From Bacteroidales bacterium (GTDB taxonomy: Bacteria; Bacteroidota; Bacteroidia; Bacteroidales; UBA932), in contig JAFSOA010000017.1 in NCBI GenBank assembly GCA_017447265.1, positions 94,723 to 158,722 of the forward strand: DNA of 64,000 nucleotides, in the 5' to 3' direction. The first letter of the stretch is position 1. Each line of letters opens with the position of its first letter. Positions 9,784-18,740 of the stretch are shown here, piece after piece. The notes under the pieces were generated by a model. That model was not told the DNA's origin and did no database searches. It saw nothing but the letters and a program-made list of their open reading frames with translations. Made by a program: the position numbers and the translations under genes.

Positions 9784-10587
9784 ATGAAACTGAAATTTAT
9801 GTTGGCCGGCATGCTGCTGGGTGCAGCAACCTGCCTCTTTGCACAAAAGCCTGTCATCGGCATTTCCGCCTTCAGCGAGAACGGTCGCTGCCAGGTCAAC
9901 AATACCTATGTTAACTCTGTCCGGCTGGGAGGCGGTGTTCCGCTGGTGATTCCCGTCACGGACGACGACGCCCAGATCGATGTCATCCTTTCGTCCATCG
10001 ACGGACTGGTCATGACCGGCGGCGAGGATTTCGACCCGCTGAAATGGTTTGGCGAAGAACCCATCCGCGGACTGGGCGAAGTGGTTCCCGAACGCGACGC
10101 GTACGACGTGAAGCTAGTGCGGGCGGCCGTGGCCAAGGGCATTCCGGTGCTGGGCATCTGCCGCGGCGAACAACTGCTGGCCGTCGCCTTCGGCGGCTCG
10201 CTCTGGCAGGATATCCCTTCGCAGCTGAAAGACAGTTATGTAAAACACCGCCAGAGTCCTACCACCGGCACATACGGCACGCACTCCATCTCCATCGAAA
10301 AAGGCTCGCTGCTCTCCCGGGTATTGGGTAACCGGACCGCTGCCGTGGTCAACAGTTTCCACCACCAGGCCATCAAGCAGGTGCCGCAGGGCCTCCGCGT
10401 CGTGGCGAAGTCGGCCGACGGCATCATTGAAGGCGTCGAACGCAGCGGCCGGCTCGCCCCGCAGTTTGCGGACGGCGGCGCCATGATTCTCGGCGTCCAG
10501 TTCCACCCCGAAATCATCACCAACGCCGGGAGTCCGGAATTCCTGCCCCTTTTCCAGAAGCTGGTCGAGGAGGCAGCCCGCCAGTAA
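9784..10587 (+). CDS. Gamma-glutamyl hydrolase-like class-I glutamine amidotransferase (peptidase C26)
   Basis: The protein resembles PuuD and other peptidase C26 members that cleave gamma-glutamyl bonds. The nucleophile elbow is G124-I-C126-R-G-E, and the catalytic His-Glu pair is V-Q-F-H241-P-E243. The N-terminus (MKLKFMLAGMLLGAATCLFA) is a signal peptide, so the protein should be periplasmic. Most PuuD enzymes are cytoplasmic, so the location is noteworthy. A C16-containing lipobox-like stretch (AATC) leaves lipoprotein anchoring possible. It starts 12 bp after the serine hydrolase and ends 6 bp before the lipoprotein gene, suggesting cotranscription. The substrate could be gamma-glutamyl peptides or cell-wall-derived gamma-linked peptides; this is inference. 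Confidence 0.85.
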   Translation: MKLKFMLAGMLLGAATCLFAQKPVIGISAFSENGRCQVNNTYVNSVRLGGGVPLVIPVTDDDAQIDVILSSIDGLVMTGGEDFDPLKWFGEEPIRGLGEVVPERDAYDVKLVRAAVAKGIPVLGICRGEQLLAVAFGGSLWQDIPSQLKDSYVKHRQSPTTGTYGTHSISIEKGSLLSRVLGNRTAAVVNSFHHQAIKQVPQGLRVVAKSADGIIEGVERSGRLAPQFADGGAMILGVQFHPEIITNAGSPEFLPLFQKLVEEAARQ

Positions 10588-10593
10588 ACGGTC

Positions 10594-12333
10594 ATGACTT
10601 TTCGTGCTTTCCGGCGCAGCGCCAGCCTCTTGCTGGCGATGGCGGTCCTGACGGCCTGCGTCAATCATTCCTATGACTTCGACAAGCTCGAGCACGCCGT
10701 CACCCTGGGCGGCGACGAGCTGGTGCTGCCCCTGGTCAACACCGGGCAGCTGACGGTCGAAGACCTGGTCGGAGACAAGCTGGGGGACTATCTCGTGCTG
10801 AACGACGACCGGTCCTATGCCCTTACCTACGATTCCGACCCCTTTTCCTTCACCTTCGACCAACTGAAGGACTACGACACCTCCGGACCGTTCCGCCGCT
10901 ATGTCGACTACCCCATCAGTTACGGCTTCGACCTCTTTGAAAAGCCGGCGTCACTTCCTTTCGACGAAAAGGGCGAGGCGAGCCTCGACACCATCTTCCC
11001 GGCTGTCGTCCCCCTGCCCGACCTGAGCAAGACGGCCAGCCTCAGCGTCCCGCGCCTGCCGGACGAACTGGTCGAAGTACGGTCCATCACCCTGAGCGAA
11101 GACTCCCACTTCGACGTGACGATCTCCCTGCCGGACTGCATGTTTACGGAGGGAACGCTCCAGCCCGACTTCAACGTGGACCTGAGCCAGTTCTTCGAGA
11201 GCGACGACGCGGAGGGCGGCGTGCTCCATTTCGACACCCCGCTCACCGAAAGCAACGGCTATTCGGTCACCCGGTCCTACCGCCTGAACAAGGTTGTGTT
11301 CAATCCCGACGACTTCGATCCCAGAACCCATACCCTGACCCTTCATGCCGGCGTTACGATCAACGGCAGCTGCGCGTTTTCAGGCCTGAAAACAGACCGC
11401 GAGCACTTTGAGCAGGCCGGCGCCACCACCCTGCTGCTGGTCCAGGTCATTCTCCGGACCGTCAACTGCGTCGCCTTCGAAGGGGCCTACGACTACACGG
11501 TCAAGGACCTCAGCACGTCGGTCGACGTCAAGGGCATGGTGGATCAATTCACCGCTCTTTTCGACAGCCAGGATTTCACCATCCAGCTCAACGATCCCGA
11601 GATCCTGCTCGACGTGGAGACCAACGTCCCCATCCCCACCCGCGCCGACCTCAACCTGGTCGCCCGCAAGAACGGGGTGCGCTATGCCGACATCAAGAAC
11701 ATCCTGATCGACTTCCCCTACGCTGAACCCGGCCAGACCGTCCGCCACGGCATCCGGCTCGCAGGCGAAGCCAGGCATGAGGAAGGCATCGACGACGTCA
11801 TCGTCGATTTCTCGAAGATCACCACCCGCGTTCCCGACGAAATCCGGGTCAACGCAACGGCCTCCACCATCAAGGACCGCATCGCGGAAGTCCGTTTCGG
11901 AGAGACCTATTCCATGAACCTGCAGCCTACGCTCCGCATCCCCCTGTCTTTCGGCCCGAACACGAAGATCGGGCTGTGCGACACCGTCGCCATGCCGTCG
12001 GAGCTGGGCAAGGTTCTCAGGGACAATACAGTCATCCTGGCCGGAGAAATGACCAACACCCTGCCGCTGGAAGTGGATTTCAGCCTGGTGATGCTCAACG
12101 ACGCCGGCATCATGGTCACGGAGCAGGTGACGCAGCATCTCAGGGCGAACGCCACGACCGCCATCCGGATTCCGCTGGTCAACAAGGTGGAAGAAGGCAT
12201 TGTGAACCTGTCGAAAGCCGTCCTGACCTTCCAGGTAAAAGGCGTGGTCGATGCCCGTCCCGTCAAGGCCGACGACTATCTGCAGACCTCCCTTCATGCC
12301 GAGATACCCGGCGGCTACCATGTCAACTTTTAA
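10594..12333 (+). CDS. Large lipoprotein of unknown function
   Basis: A lipoprotein signal peptide is clear (basic MTFRAFRR, hydrophobic core, lipobox VLTAC at residues 18-22). The remaining 560 residues are rich in beta-prone, acidic segments without motifs I recognise. A first section (residues about 30-330) and a second (about 330-579) look like separate beta-sandwich regions by their alternating hydrophobic pattern. It sits 6 bp after the C26 hydrolase and 12 bp before the DUF5723 barrel gene, so a periplasmic or surface lipoprotein working with that barrel is plausible. The pairing is inferred from adjacency only. Confidence 0.7.
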   Translation: MTFRAFRRSASLLLAMAVLTACVNHSYDFDKLEHAVTLGGDELVLPLVNTGQLTVEDLVGDKLGDYLVLNDDRSYALTYDSDPFSFTFDQLKDYDTSGPFRRYVDYPISYGFDLFEKPASLPFDEKGEASLDTIFPAVVPLPDLSKTASLSVPRLPDELVEVRSITLSEDSHFDVTISLPDCMFTEGTLQPDFNVDLSQFFESDDAEGGVLHFDTPLTESNGYSVTRSYRLNKVVFNPDDFDPRTHTLTLHAGVTINGSCAFSGLKTDREHFEQAGATTLLLVQVILRTVNCVAFEGAYDYTVKDLSTSVDVKGMVDQFTALFDSQDFTIQLNDPEILLDVETNVPIPTRADLNLVARKNGVRYADIKNILIDFPYAEPGQTVRHGIRLAGEARHEEGIDDVIVDFSKITTRVPDEIRVNATASTIKDRIAEVRFGETYSMNLQPTLRIPLSFGPNTKIGLCDTVAMPSELGKVLRDNTVILAGEMTNTLPLEVDFSLVMLNDAGIMVTEQVTQHLRANATTAIRIPLVNKVEEGIVNLSKAVLTFQVKGVVDARPVKADDYLQTSLHAEIPGGYHVNF

Positions 12334-12345
12334 CCCGCGGCAGCC

Positions 12346-13707
12346 ATGAAACGATCCCTTCTCTCAACAATCCTGCTGCTTGCCTTGCCGGTGCTGCTCG
12401 CCGCCCAGTCGCGCGGCAGCTACTTCTTTGAGAACTCCCTGTTGCGCCACAAGCTCAATCCGGCTTTCGCGCCGCAGACCTGCTATATCTCCGTGCCCGT
12501 GCTCGGCAGCAGTTCGGTTGACGCCGCCAGCAACGTCGGGCTCGGCAACTTTATCTTCCAGTACCGCAACAAGCCCTATACCTTCCTCAACGAGCATATC
12601 GACGCGAAAACCTTCCTGAACAAGCTGCCCAGGCGGGATCCCTACGTCACGGAACGCATCGAAACCGACCTGCTCGGCGCCGGCATGCCCGTAGGCGGGA
12701 ACGGCTATGCAACGGTCAGCCTTTCGCTGGTAGAAAGCGGGAAGCTGGTGGTTCCGTCGTCTTTACTCCGCTTTGCCAAACTGGGGCGCACCGGCGGTGA
12801 AGAGGCCTGGGACCTCGAAGGCCCGCTGGGCCGTCTCTACGGCTACGTCTCGCTGGCCGCGGGCTACAGCCACGATCTGGACTGGCTCGTCGAGGGACTC
12901 CGCGTCGGCGGACGCGTGAAACTGCTGCTCGGCGTCACCGCCGCCCAGGCCGGCATCGACAAGCTTTCGGTACGGATGGAGGAGAATCTGTTCTCCGTGA
13001 ATACGCTCGGCAGCGGCCGTCTGTCCGGCTTCGGCTACCAGGCAGCGGACAACGCCTTCCGCTGGCTGGGCTTCGGGCTGCGCGGCCTCGGCACGGCCAT
13101 CGACCTGGGCGCCGAATACGGCCTTCCGCTCGACGGCTTCTTCGACGGCATCAACTTCTCGGCTTCGGTCAACGACCTGGGTTTCATCTGGTTCAACCGC
13201 AAGCTCCTGGATGCTTCCACCCAGGGTGCCTTCTCCTTCTCCGGCTTTGAAAACCTCGGCGACGGCGGTATCCAGAAAGACATCGACGCGCTGACCGACG
13301 AACTGGGGAACCTGATCCGGCCGGACGTCTCCCGGGGACGGTCCTTCGTCCAGGCGCTCACGCCCAGCGTCTATGTGGGTGCGGATGCGCCTTTCTACGT
13401 GTACGCTTTCCGCATGCATGCAGGCCTGCTGTACTACCGTACGGTGGGACGCGACAATCTGATGGCTTCCTATGGCATTTCGCCCTTCGAGTGGCTCAAT
13501 CTGGGCATCAACTGGACCTTCCTCGGTCCGGCCGGCCGCTTCGGCTTCTACGCCGAATTCATCCCGCAGAAATACGTTTCCGTCTTCTTCGGCATGGAAC
13601 GCGCCGGTTACCGCCGCAACAGCGACCACCTCGCCATCCGAAACTTCACCGACAGTTTCTCCTTCGGCCTGAACGTCCTGCTGGGCGATTATTCCTTCTG
13701 GCGCTAG
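12346..13707 (+). CDS. DUF5723-family outer-membrane beta-barrel protein
   Basis: At 453 aa with a cleavable signal peptide (ending LLAAQS), the protein matches the DUF5723 pattern: an early N-F/L-R-H-K-L-N-P-A-F-A-P segment near residue 30, many glycine/aromatic-alternating beta strands, and conserved N-W-T-F and G-x-x-R-N-S-D-H-L-A-I-R-N-F motifs near the C-terminus. These are outer-membrane barrels of unknown role, widespread in Bacteroidales. It is the last gene of the 8,191-13,707 series, and a repeat-containing hairpin region (13,746-13,778) follows. Family confident, function unknown. Confidence 0.75.
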   Translation: MKRSLLSTILLLALPVLLAAQSRGSYFFENSLLRHKLNPAFAPQTCYISVPVLGSSSVDAASNVGLGNFIFQYRNKPYTFLNEHIDAKTFLNKLPRRDPYVTERIETDLLGAGMPVGGNGYATVSLSLVESGKLVVPSSLLRFAKLGRTGGEEAWDLEGPLGRLYGYVSLAAGYSHDLDWLVEGLRVGGRVKLLLGVTAAQAGIDKLSVRMEENLFSVNTLGSGRLSGFGYQAADNAFRWLGFGLRGLGTAIDLGAEYGLPLDGFFDGINFSASVNDLGFIWFNRKLLDASTQGAFSFSGFENLGDGGIQKDIDALTDELGNLIRPDVSRGRSFVQALTPSVYVGADAPFYVYAFRMHAGLLYYRTVGRDNLMASYGISPFEWLNLGINWTFLGPAGRFGFYAEFIPQKYVSVFFGMERAGYRRNSDHLAIRNFTDSFSFGLNVLLGDYSFWR

Positions 13708-13745
13708 TACTCTTGCGCGGCCACGCGGCGGCCGCCCGTCGCCTC

Positions 13746-13778
13746 CCGGCCACAGTTTGAGCCCCCAGCGTGGCCGGC
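13746..13778 (-). repeat. Intergenic hairpin repeat, family A (inverted copy)
   Basis: Read on the minus strand this 33-bp element begins GCCGGCCACGCTGGGGGCTC and ends GTGGCCGG, giving an 8-9 bp stem. It matches the copy at 18690-18722 at 32 of 33 positions. It lies between the convergent ends of the DUF5723 and symporter genes, the position of a bidirectional terminator. Confidence 0.8.
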
Positions 13779-13781
13779 GGC

Positions 13782-15038
13782 TCAGATTGTCAGCTGCTCT
13801 CCTTCGGAATGGGCAATGATGACGGCGCCGCAGGAGTCGCCGTAGGTGTTGATGCAGGTGCGGGGCATGTCGCAGAGCTGCTCGACGGCCAGCACCAGGC
13901 CGATGCCTTCGAGCGGCAGGCCGACGGCGCTGAGGACAATCGTCAGCATCACCATGCCGGCCATCGGGATGCCGGCCGTGCCGATGGCGGCCAGCAGCGC
14001 CGTGAAGATGATCATGATCTGCTGGACCAGGGTCAGGTCGATTCCGTAGGCCTGGGCGATGAAAATCGCCGTCACGCATTCATAGAGAGCCGTTCCGTTC
14101 ATGTTGATGGTGCTGCCCAACGGCAGGACGAAGCTGGCGATCTTGTTGGAGATGCCGCACTTCTCCTGGGAATCACGGATGTTGATCGGCAGCGCCGCGC
14201 CGGACGAACAGGTGGAAAAGGCCGTCAGCAGCACCGTGGACATCTTGGAGATGTGCCGCCAGGGATTCTGCTTGCCCAGCACGCGGACCAGCGTCGGCAG
14301 TACCACGGCCCCCTGGATCAGCAGTCCTCCCCACACCACCAGCACGAAGACGCCGAGCGAACCAGCCATGTTGATGAGCGCCTGCGGGTCATTGGCCTGC
14401 TTGCCCACCACATTGGCCACGATGGAGAATACGCCGACCGGAGCGAGGCGGATGAGGAAGAACGTGATCTTCATGATGACCTCGTAGATGGCCGTGAACA
14501 GGTCCGACAGGGTTCCGGTGTGCTTCTTGTCCACCTTGTTCATGAACAGGCCGAAGAGGATGGCGAAGAAAATGATGGGCAGCAGGTCGCCTTTGGCCAT
14601 CGATTCGAAGATGTTCGACGGCACGATCGCCACGATCTGATCGATGAACGACACTTCGCCGGTGCCGATCGACGTGACTTTCTCGGCCAGGTTGAGGTTG
14701 GCGCCCACACCGGGCTTGACAATATTGACCAGGGTCAGGCCGATGGCGGCGGCAATGGCGGTCGTGACGATGTAATAGAGGATGGTTTTGCCGGCGATGC
14801 GTCCCAGCGCCGCCGAATTGCCCATGCCGGCCACACCCAGCGCGATGGAAGTGAAGACCAGCGGGATGACGATCATCCGCAGGCCCCGCAGGAAGATATC
14901 GCCCGCCCATTTGATGTAGGGACTCCAGTTTTCATAGGGCGTTATCCGGCACAGCAGGATGCCTGTCGCGATGCCCAGGCCGATGCCGATGAGGATCTGC
15001 CAGTGCAGCGCCAGCCCTTTTTTCTTGGCCTCTTCCAT
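13782..15038 (-). CDS. Dicarboxylate/amino acid:cation symporter (DAACS, GltP/DctA family)
   Basis: Inner-membrane secondary transporter for glutamate/aspartate or C4-dicarboxylates driven by H+ or Na+. The 418-aa sequence has about eight hydrophobic segments and the SLC1 signatures: a serine-rich re-entrant loop (TCSSGAALPINI, near residue 290), the NMNGTALYE motif on the following helix, and GTAGIPMAGMV near residue 345. Start ATG at 15038 is 4 bp after the malQ stop, so it should be cotranscribed with malQ, an unexpected partner for a glucan enzyme. The preference between amino acid and dicarboxylate cannot be fixed by eye. Confidence 0.9.
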   Translation of the reverse strand: MEEAKKKGLALHWQILIGIGLGIATGILLCRITPYENWSPYIKWAGDIFLRGLRMIVIPLVFTSIALGVAGMGNSAALGRIAGKTILYYIVTTAIAAAIGLTLVNIVKPGVGANLNLAEKVTSIGTGEVSFIDQIVAIVPSNIFESMAKGDLLPIIFFAILFGLFMNKVDKKHTGTLSDLFTAIYEVIMKITFFLIRLAPVGVFSIVANVVGKQANDPQALINMAGSLGVFVLVVWGGLLIQGAVVLPTLVRVLGKQNPWRHISKMSTVLLTAFSTCSSGAALPINIRDSQEKCGISNKIASFVLPLGSTINMNGTALYECVTAIFIAQAYGIDLTLVQQIMIIFTALLAAIGTAGIPMAGMVMLTIVLSAVGLPLEGIGLVLAVEQLCDMPRTCINTYGDSCGAVIIAHSEGEQLTI

Positions 15039-15042
15039 GGGA

Positions 15043-17073
15043 CTAGGCTTTTCGTCCGCTGCGGTCGATCATGCCGGCCACTTTCTTGCTGAAAGCCTTG
15101 TTGGCGATCATGTCCTCGAGGGTGAGGTGCATGCGCCAGCGCCAGTAATGCTTCGGATTGGCCGGGATATTGATGCGTTCCCCGTCGATGTCCTTCACAC
15201 GCAGGTCCGTCACCAGCGAGAACCAGTCCTGCAGCGGCAGGATGGTCAGCATGGCCGGCGAATAGAGATGCTCGGCCACGATCCATTCGCAAACCTCCAA
15301 GGGGCAGTCTTCCCCGTCGTGGTGCTCTCCCCACCAGCCGCGCAGCGTGCTGGTATCGTGGGACCCCGTGGTGCAGACGCTCATGTACGGATACTCGGAC
15401 GGGTTGCCGAGCAGCTGCTTCGGGTCTTTCGGCATGCGCTGCACTTCCAGCGAGAGGATGTGCAGTTCATCGAGCACCTGCGGCACGCAGGCGGGAATCA
15501 TGCCCAGGTCTTCGGCGCAGGTCAGCATGTTGGTCGCGCCGATCAGCTCGGGCAGCTTGCGCATGGCCTGCTCGCGCCAGAAATCCGTGTTGCGGGTATA
15601 GAAGAATTCGTCGTAGATGTGATTGAAGGCATCTTTCTCCCACTGCTGCAGGTCTTCGTAGCTGCGGGTATACTGGGCGCTGATGCGCGGGTGCCACATG
15701 CCCTGTTGCACGGGATCTTCCACGAAGAGGACTTCGGTGGGATTGTCGTCGGTATACGGGCGGGCGTGGCGTCCCTCATCGAAGGGGAAGCCGCGCCAGC
15801 GGAGGTCGTCGGCCGAATACGGCTGCGCCGGGCTGAAGTGGCCCATCAGGCCCGACTTGTGCGGGAGGGGTATCTCCCAGATACGGAAGAAGCCCAGCAC
15901 ATGGTCGATGCGGTAGGCGTCGAAATACTCGGCCATCTTGCGGAAGCGGCGCTTCCACCAGGCATAGCCGTCCTCGGCCATGCGGTCCCAGTTGTAGGTC
16001 GGGAAGCCCCAGTTCTGGCCGTCCACGGCAAAGGCATCCGGCGGAGCACCCGCCTGTTCGCCCATGTTGAAGTATTGCGGCTCGGCCCAGGCTTCCACGC
16101 TGTGCGGCGTGATGCCGATGGGAATGTCGCCCTTGAGCGCCACACCCTTCGAGCGGGCGTAGTCATGCACCTCGCGTAGCTGGCGGTCAAGGTGATACTG
16201 CACAAAGAAATAATAGTTCATCTCGGCCTTCTTCTCCTCGTAGAGCCGCTCGACCCCGGCCTTACTGTATTTCTTCAGTTTTTTCCACGCCGAAAAGTCG
16301 GCGGTGCCGAACTCGTCGCGGAGCACGCAGAAGGCAGCGTAGGGCATCAGCCACGCCCGGTTCGCCTGGAAGAACGCCTGAAAGGCCTTGGAGGCCATGG
16401 TCCGGGTACCCTTCTGCGAGAAAATGGCACGGGTGTACTGTTCTTTCAAGAGAAACACCTGTTCGTAGCTCAGCTGCGGCAGCGCGTTGAGCCGGGCGGC
16501 TTCCTCTTCGAACGCAGCTTGCTTCTTCGCGTCGCGGAGCGGGCCGATATCCTGCAGGTTCAGGTAGATGGGGTGCAGGGCCATGATGGAGATGCCGCCG
16601 TAGGGATACGAGTCGGTCCAGGTCTTGGTGGAGGTGGTGTCGTTGACCGGCAGCAGCTGCAGCACGGCCTGCCCGGTGGAGGCAGCCCAGTCGATCATCA
16701 GCTTGACATCGAGGAAGTCACCGATACCGGCGCTCTGCTGGCTGCGGAGCGAGAACACGGGGATGGCGGTGCCGGCGTAGCGGGGATGCTGGCCCGGGAA
16801 CGTGGTTTCCGTCACCTCATAAGGGTTGCTGCGGTTGAAGCAGTTCTCCCAGGTAAAACTCCCGTCGAGTTCCTTGCGCAGGAATTTGTATTCGAAGGTC
16901 TCGGGCAGTTTTTCGGCGTCGAGATCAATGTGCCAGATGATGCCCTGGGTGGCTGTCATGGGGAGGGCTTTTTTCGGGTTCCAGGAGCCCAGTTCGGGAC
17001 AGCTGCCCACGATATACACTTGCTGGCCGTGGGGCATCCACGGGCCGATGGTCTTGATGGTGAGGGTTTCCAT
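15043..17073 (-). CDS. malQ: 4-alpha-glucanotransferase with N-terminal CBM20 (amylomaltase, GH77)
   Basis: This enzyme transfers alpha-1,4-glucan segments, freeing glucose from maltodextrins in the cytoplasm. Residues 1-100 form one CBM20 starch-binding domain (VGSCPELGSWNPKKALPM, an ENCFNRSN end). Residues about 110-676 form the GH77 barrel with nucleophile D390 (YRID), acid/base E521 (CAEDLG) and D573 (GSHDTS). No signal peptide is present. Many Bacteroidales MalQ proteins carry two CBM20 units and reach about 890 aa; this one has one and is 676 aa. It starts divergently from radA across a 210-bp gap holding hairpins and a dispersed repeat, and is followed 4 bp later by the DAACS gene. It complements the SusCDE/MFS uptake system elsewhere in the window. 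Confidence 0.93.
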   Translation of the reverse strand: METLTIKTIGPWMPHGQQVYIVGSCPELGSWNPKKALPMTATQGIIWHIDLDAEKLPETFEYKFLRKELDGSFTWENCFNRSNPYEVTETTFPGQHPRYAGTAIPVFSLRSQQSAGIGDFLDVKLMIDWAASTGQAVLQLLPVNDTTSTKTWTDSYPYGGISIMALHPIYLNLQDIGPLRDAKKQAAFEEEAARLNALPQLSYEQVFLLKEQYTRAIFSQKGTRTMASKAFQAFFQANRAWLMPYAAFCVLRDEFGTADFSAWKKLKKYSKAGVERLYEEKKAEMNYYFFVQYHLDRQLREVHDYARSKGVALKGDIPIGITPHSVEAWAEPQYFNMGEQAGAPPDAFAVDGQNWGFPTYNWDRMAEDGYAWWKRRFRKMAEYFDAYRIDHVLGFFRIWEIPLPHKSGLMGHFSPAQPYSADDLRWRGFPFDEGRHARPYTDDNPTEVLFVEDPVQQGMWHPRISAQYTRSYEDLQQWEKDAFNHIYDEFFYTRNTDFWREQAMRKLPELIGATNMLTCAEDLGMIPACVPQVLDELHILSLEVQRMPKDPKQLLGNPSEYPYMSVCTTGSHDTSTLRGWWGEHHDGEDCPLEVCEWIVAEHLYSPAMLTILPLQDWFSLVTDLRVKDIDGERINIPANPKHYWRWRMHLTLEDMIANKAFSKKVAGMIDRSGRKA

Positions 17074-17110
17074 ATGATGTATTATTTATTGTCAGTTGAC
17101 GCTTCGCGTC

Positions 17111-17161
17111 GCTCTGGTTTTTGTCCCGCTCGCGAAAAATGCTCGCGGCTCCAAAAACCAC
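17111..17161 (+). repeat. Dispersed imperfect-palindrome repeat, family B (copy 1)
   Basis: About 51 bp with GGTTTTTG and CCAAAAACC outer arms around inner GCTCGC/GCTCGCGG segments. A near-identical inverted copy is at 47440-47491 (one insertion, one substitution by eye). Here it would lie in the 5' leader of malQ if transcription starts at the box at complement 17251-17258. Confidence 0.75.
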
Positions 17162-17210
17162 CCGCTCCGCTTCGCTTTTCATCCCATCATGCGGGGTTAT
17201 ACCTGACGTC

Positions 17211-17231
17211 ATGCCGGGCTTGTCCCGGCAT
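17211..17231. repeat. Perfect 8-bp-arm hairpin between malQ and radA
   Basis: ATGCCGGG and CCCGGCAT flank a 5-base loop. It lacks a T-run, so it looks more like a REP-type palindrome than a terminator. It lies within the predicted malQ leader. Confidence 0.6.
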
Positions 17232-17250
17232 CTCATTCGTCTGTAATGTT

Positions 17251-17258
17251 CAAAGATA
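17251..17258 (-). promoter_or_regulatory. Candidate -7 promoter box for malQ
   Basis: TATCTTTG matches TAnnTTTG exactly on the minus strand. It implies a malQ leader of about 175 nt containing the 17211-17231 hairpin and repeat B. No box was seen closer to the malQ ATG. Confidence 0.45.
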
Positions 17259-17271
17259 GCGATTTTTTTCG

Positions 17272-17279
17272 TATGTTTG
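17272..17279 (+). promoter_or_regulatory. -7 promoter box for radA, 4 bp before the ATG
   Basis: TATGTTTG matches TAnnTTTG. Transcription would start at or within a few bases of the radA start codon, implying a leaderless or nearly leaderless message. Confidence 0.5.
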
Positions 17280-17283
17280 TCGT

Positions 17284-18687
17284 ATGGCAACGAAAATCAA
17301 AACGGTGTGGTATTGCACGTCGTGCGGAAACGAGAGTGCGAAGTGGATGGGGCGCTGCCCTGCCTGTGGAGAATGGAATACGATGGTGGAAGAACCCAAG
17401 GCACCGAAGGCCGCTTCCGGCGCGGCAAGCGCGGCTTCGCGTGCCCGGGCCTATATCGATGCGTCCGATGCGAAGCCGACCCGCCTGCGCGAGATCGACC
17501 TGTCCCGCGACAACCGCTTTTCCGTCGGCATCGGCGAGCTCGACCGGGTGCTGGGCGGCGGCATGGTCGAGGGTTCGATGATCCTCATCGGCGGCGAGCC
17601 GGGCATCGGAAAATCCACGCTTTCGTTGCAGATTCCCCTCTGCTGCCAGGACCTCAAAACCCTCTACGTGTCGGGCGAGGAGAGCCCGAAGCAGATCAAG
17701 CTGCGCGCCGACCGCCTCGGCGGCAGCCACGACGACTGCTTCATCCTCAGCGAGACCGTCCTGGAGAACATCCTGGCCCAGGCCCGCGAGATCAGGCCCG
17801 CCCTGCTGATCGTCGACTCCATCCAGACCATCTACAGCGAAGCCCTCGACTCTTCGGCGGGCAGCGTGTCGCAGGTCCGCGAATGCGCTTCAGCGCTGCT
17901 GCGTTTCGCCAAGGAGACCGGCACCCCCGTTATCCTCATCGGCCACATCACCAAGGACGGCACCATCGCCGGTCCGAAGGTACTGGAGCACATCGTCGAC
18001 GTGGTGCTGCAGTTCGAGGGCGACACCAAAGGCTCCTACCGCATCCTGCGCAGCATCAAGAACCGCTTCGGCTCGACCGACGAACTGGCTGTCTTCGAGA
18101 TGACCGGCGCCGGCCTGCGCGAAGTGCGCAATCCCTCGGAGATCCTGATTCCGATGCACCAGGACGACCTGTCCGGCATCGCCATCGCAGCCATGATGGA
18201 CGGCACGCGTCCTTTCCTCATCGAGATCCAGGCCCTGGTCAGTACCGCCGCCTACGGCACGCCGCAGCGTTCCGCCACGGGCTTCGACGGGCGCAGGCTC
18301 AACATGCTGCTGGCCGTGCTCGAGAAGCGTGCCGGCTTCAAGCTGGCAGCCAAGGACGTGTTCCTCAACATCGCCGGCGGCCTGCGGGTTTCCGATCCGG
18401 CCTGCGACCTGGCCATCGTCGCCTCGATCCTTTCGTCGAATTTCGACCTGTTCATCTCGCCGAAGGTCTGCTTTGCCGCCGAGGTGGGACTCAGCGGGGA
18501 AATCCGTCCCGTCAGCCAGGTGGAACGACGGATCGCCGAAGCCGAAAAACTCGGGTTCGAACAAATCTACATTTCCTCTTTTAATAAAGAGTCTTCCTTC
18601 GCCCGGCGCAAGAAAGCGTCCGCTGGCGGCATCACTGTCACGCCTGTCGCCGACATCGCGGCGCTTTGCCGGAAGCTGTTTCAATAA
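17284..18687 (+). CDS. radA: DNA repair protein RadA (Sms)
   Basis: RadA is a RecA-like ATPase that drives branch migration during recombinational repair. The 467-aa protein has the expected parts in order: a zinc finger with C11-x2-C14 and C25-x2-C28, a RecA-type ATPase with Walker A G104-E-P-G-I-G-K-S111, the RadA-specific K259-N-R-F-G263 motif, and a C-terminal Lon-protease-like domain (from about residue 290). Length and motifs are normal. The start ATG at 17284 is the only one fitting the zinc finger N-terminus. Convergent with prmC; family A hairpin repeats follow its stop. Confidence 0.97.
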   Translation: MATKIKTVWYCTSCGNESAKWMGRCPACGEWNTMVEEPKAPKAASGAASAASRARAYIDASDAKPTRLREIDLSRDNRFSVGIGELDRVLGGGMVEGSMILIGGEPGIGKSTLSLQIPLCCQDLKTLYVSGEESPKQIKLRADRLGGSHDDCFILSETVLENILAQAREIRPALLIVDSIQTIYSEALDSSAGSVSQVRECASALLRFAKETGTPVILIGHITKDGTIAGPKVLEHIVDVVLQFEGDTKGSYRILRSIKNRFGSTDELAVFEMTGAGLREVRNPSEILIPMHQDDLSGIAIAAMMDGTRPFLIEIQALVSTAAYGTPQRSATGFDGRRLNMLLAVLEKRAGFKLAAKDVFLNIAGGLRVSDPACDLAIVASILSSNFDLFISPKVCFAAEVGLSGEIRPVSQVERRIAEAEKLGFEQIYISSFNKESSFARRKKASAGGITVTPVADIAALCRKLFQ

Positions 18688-18689
18688 GT

Positions 18690-18722
18690 GCCGGCCACGC
18701 TGGGGGCTCAAACGGTGGCCGG
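18690..18722 (+). repeat. Intergenic hairpin repeat, family A (copy 2)
   Basis: Starts GCCGGCCACGCTGGGGGCTC and closes with GTGGCCGG, forming a CCGGCCAC/GTGGCCGG stem. It begins 3 bp after the radA stop, in the gap between convergent radA and prmC. Confidence 0.8.
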
Positions 18723-18740
18723 GGACGGTCGGAAACGACT

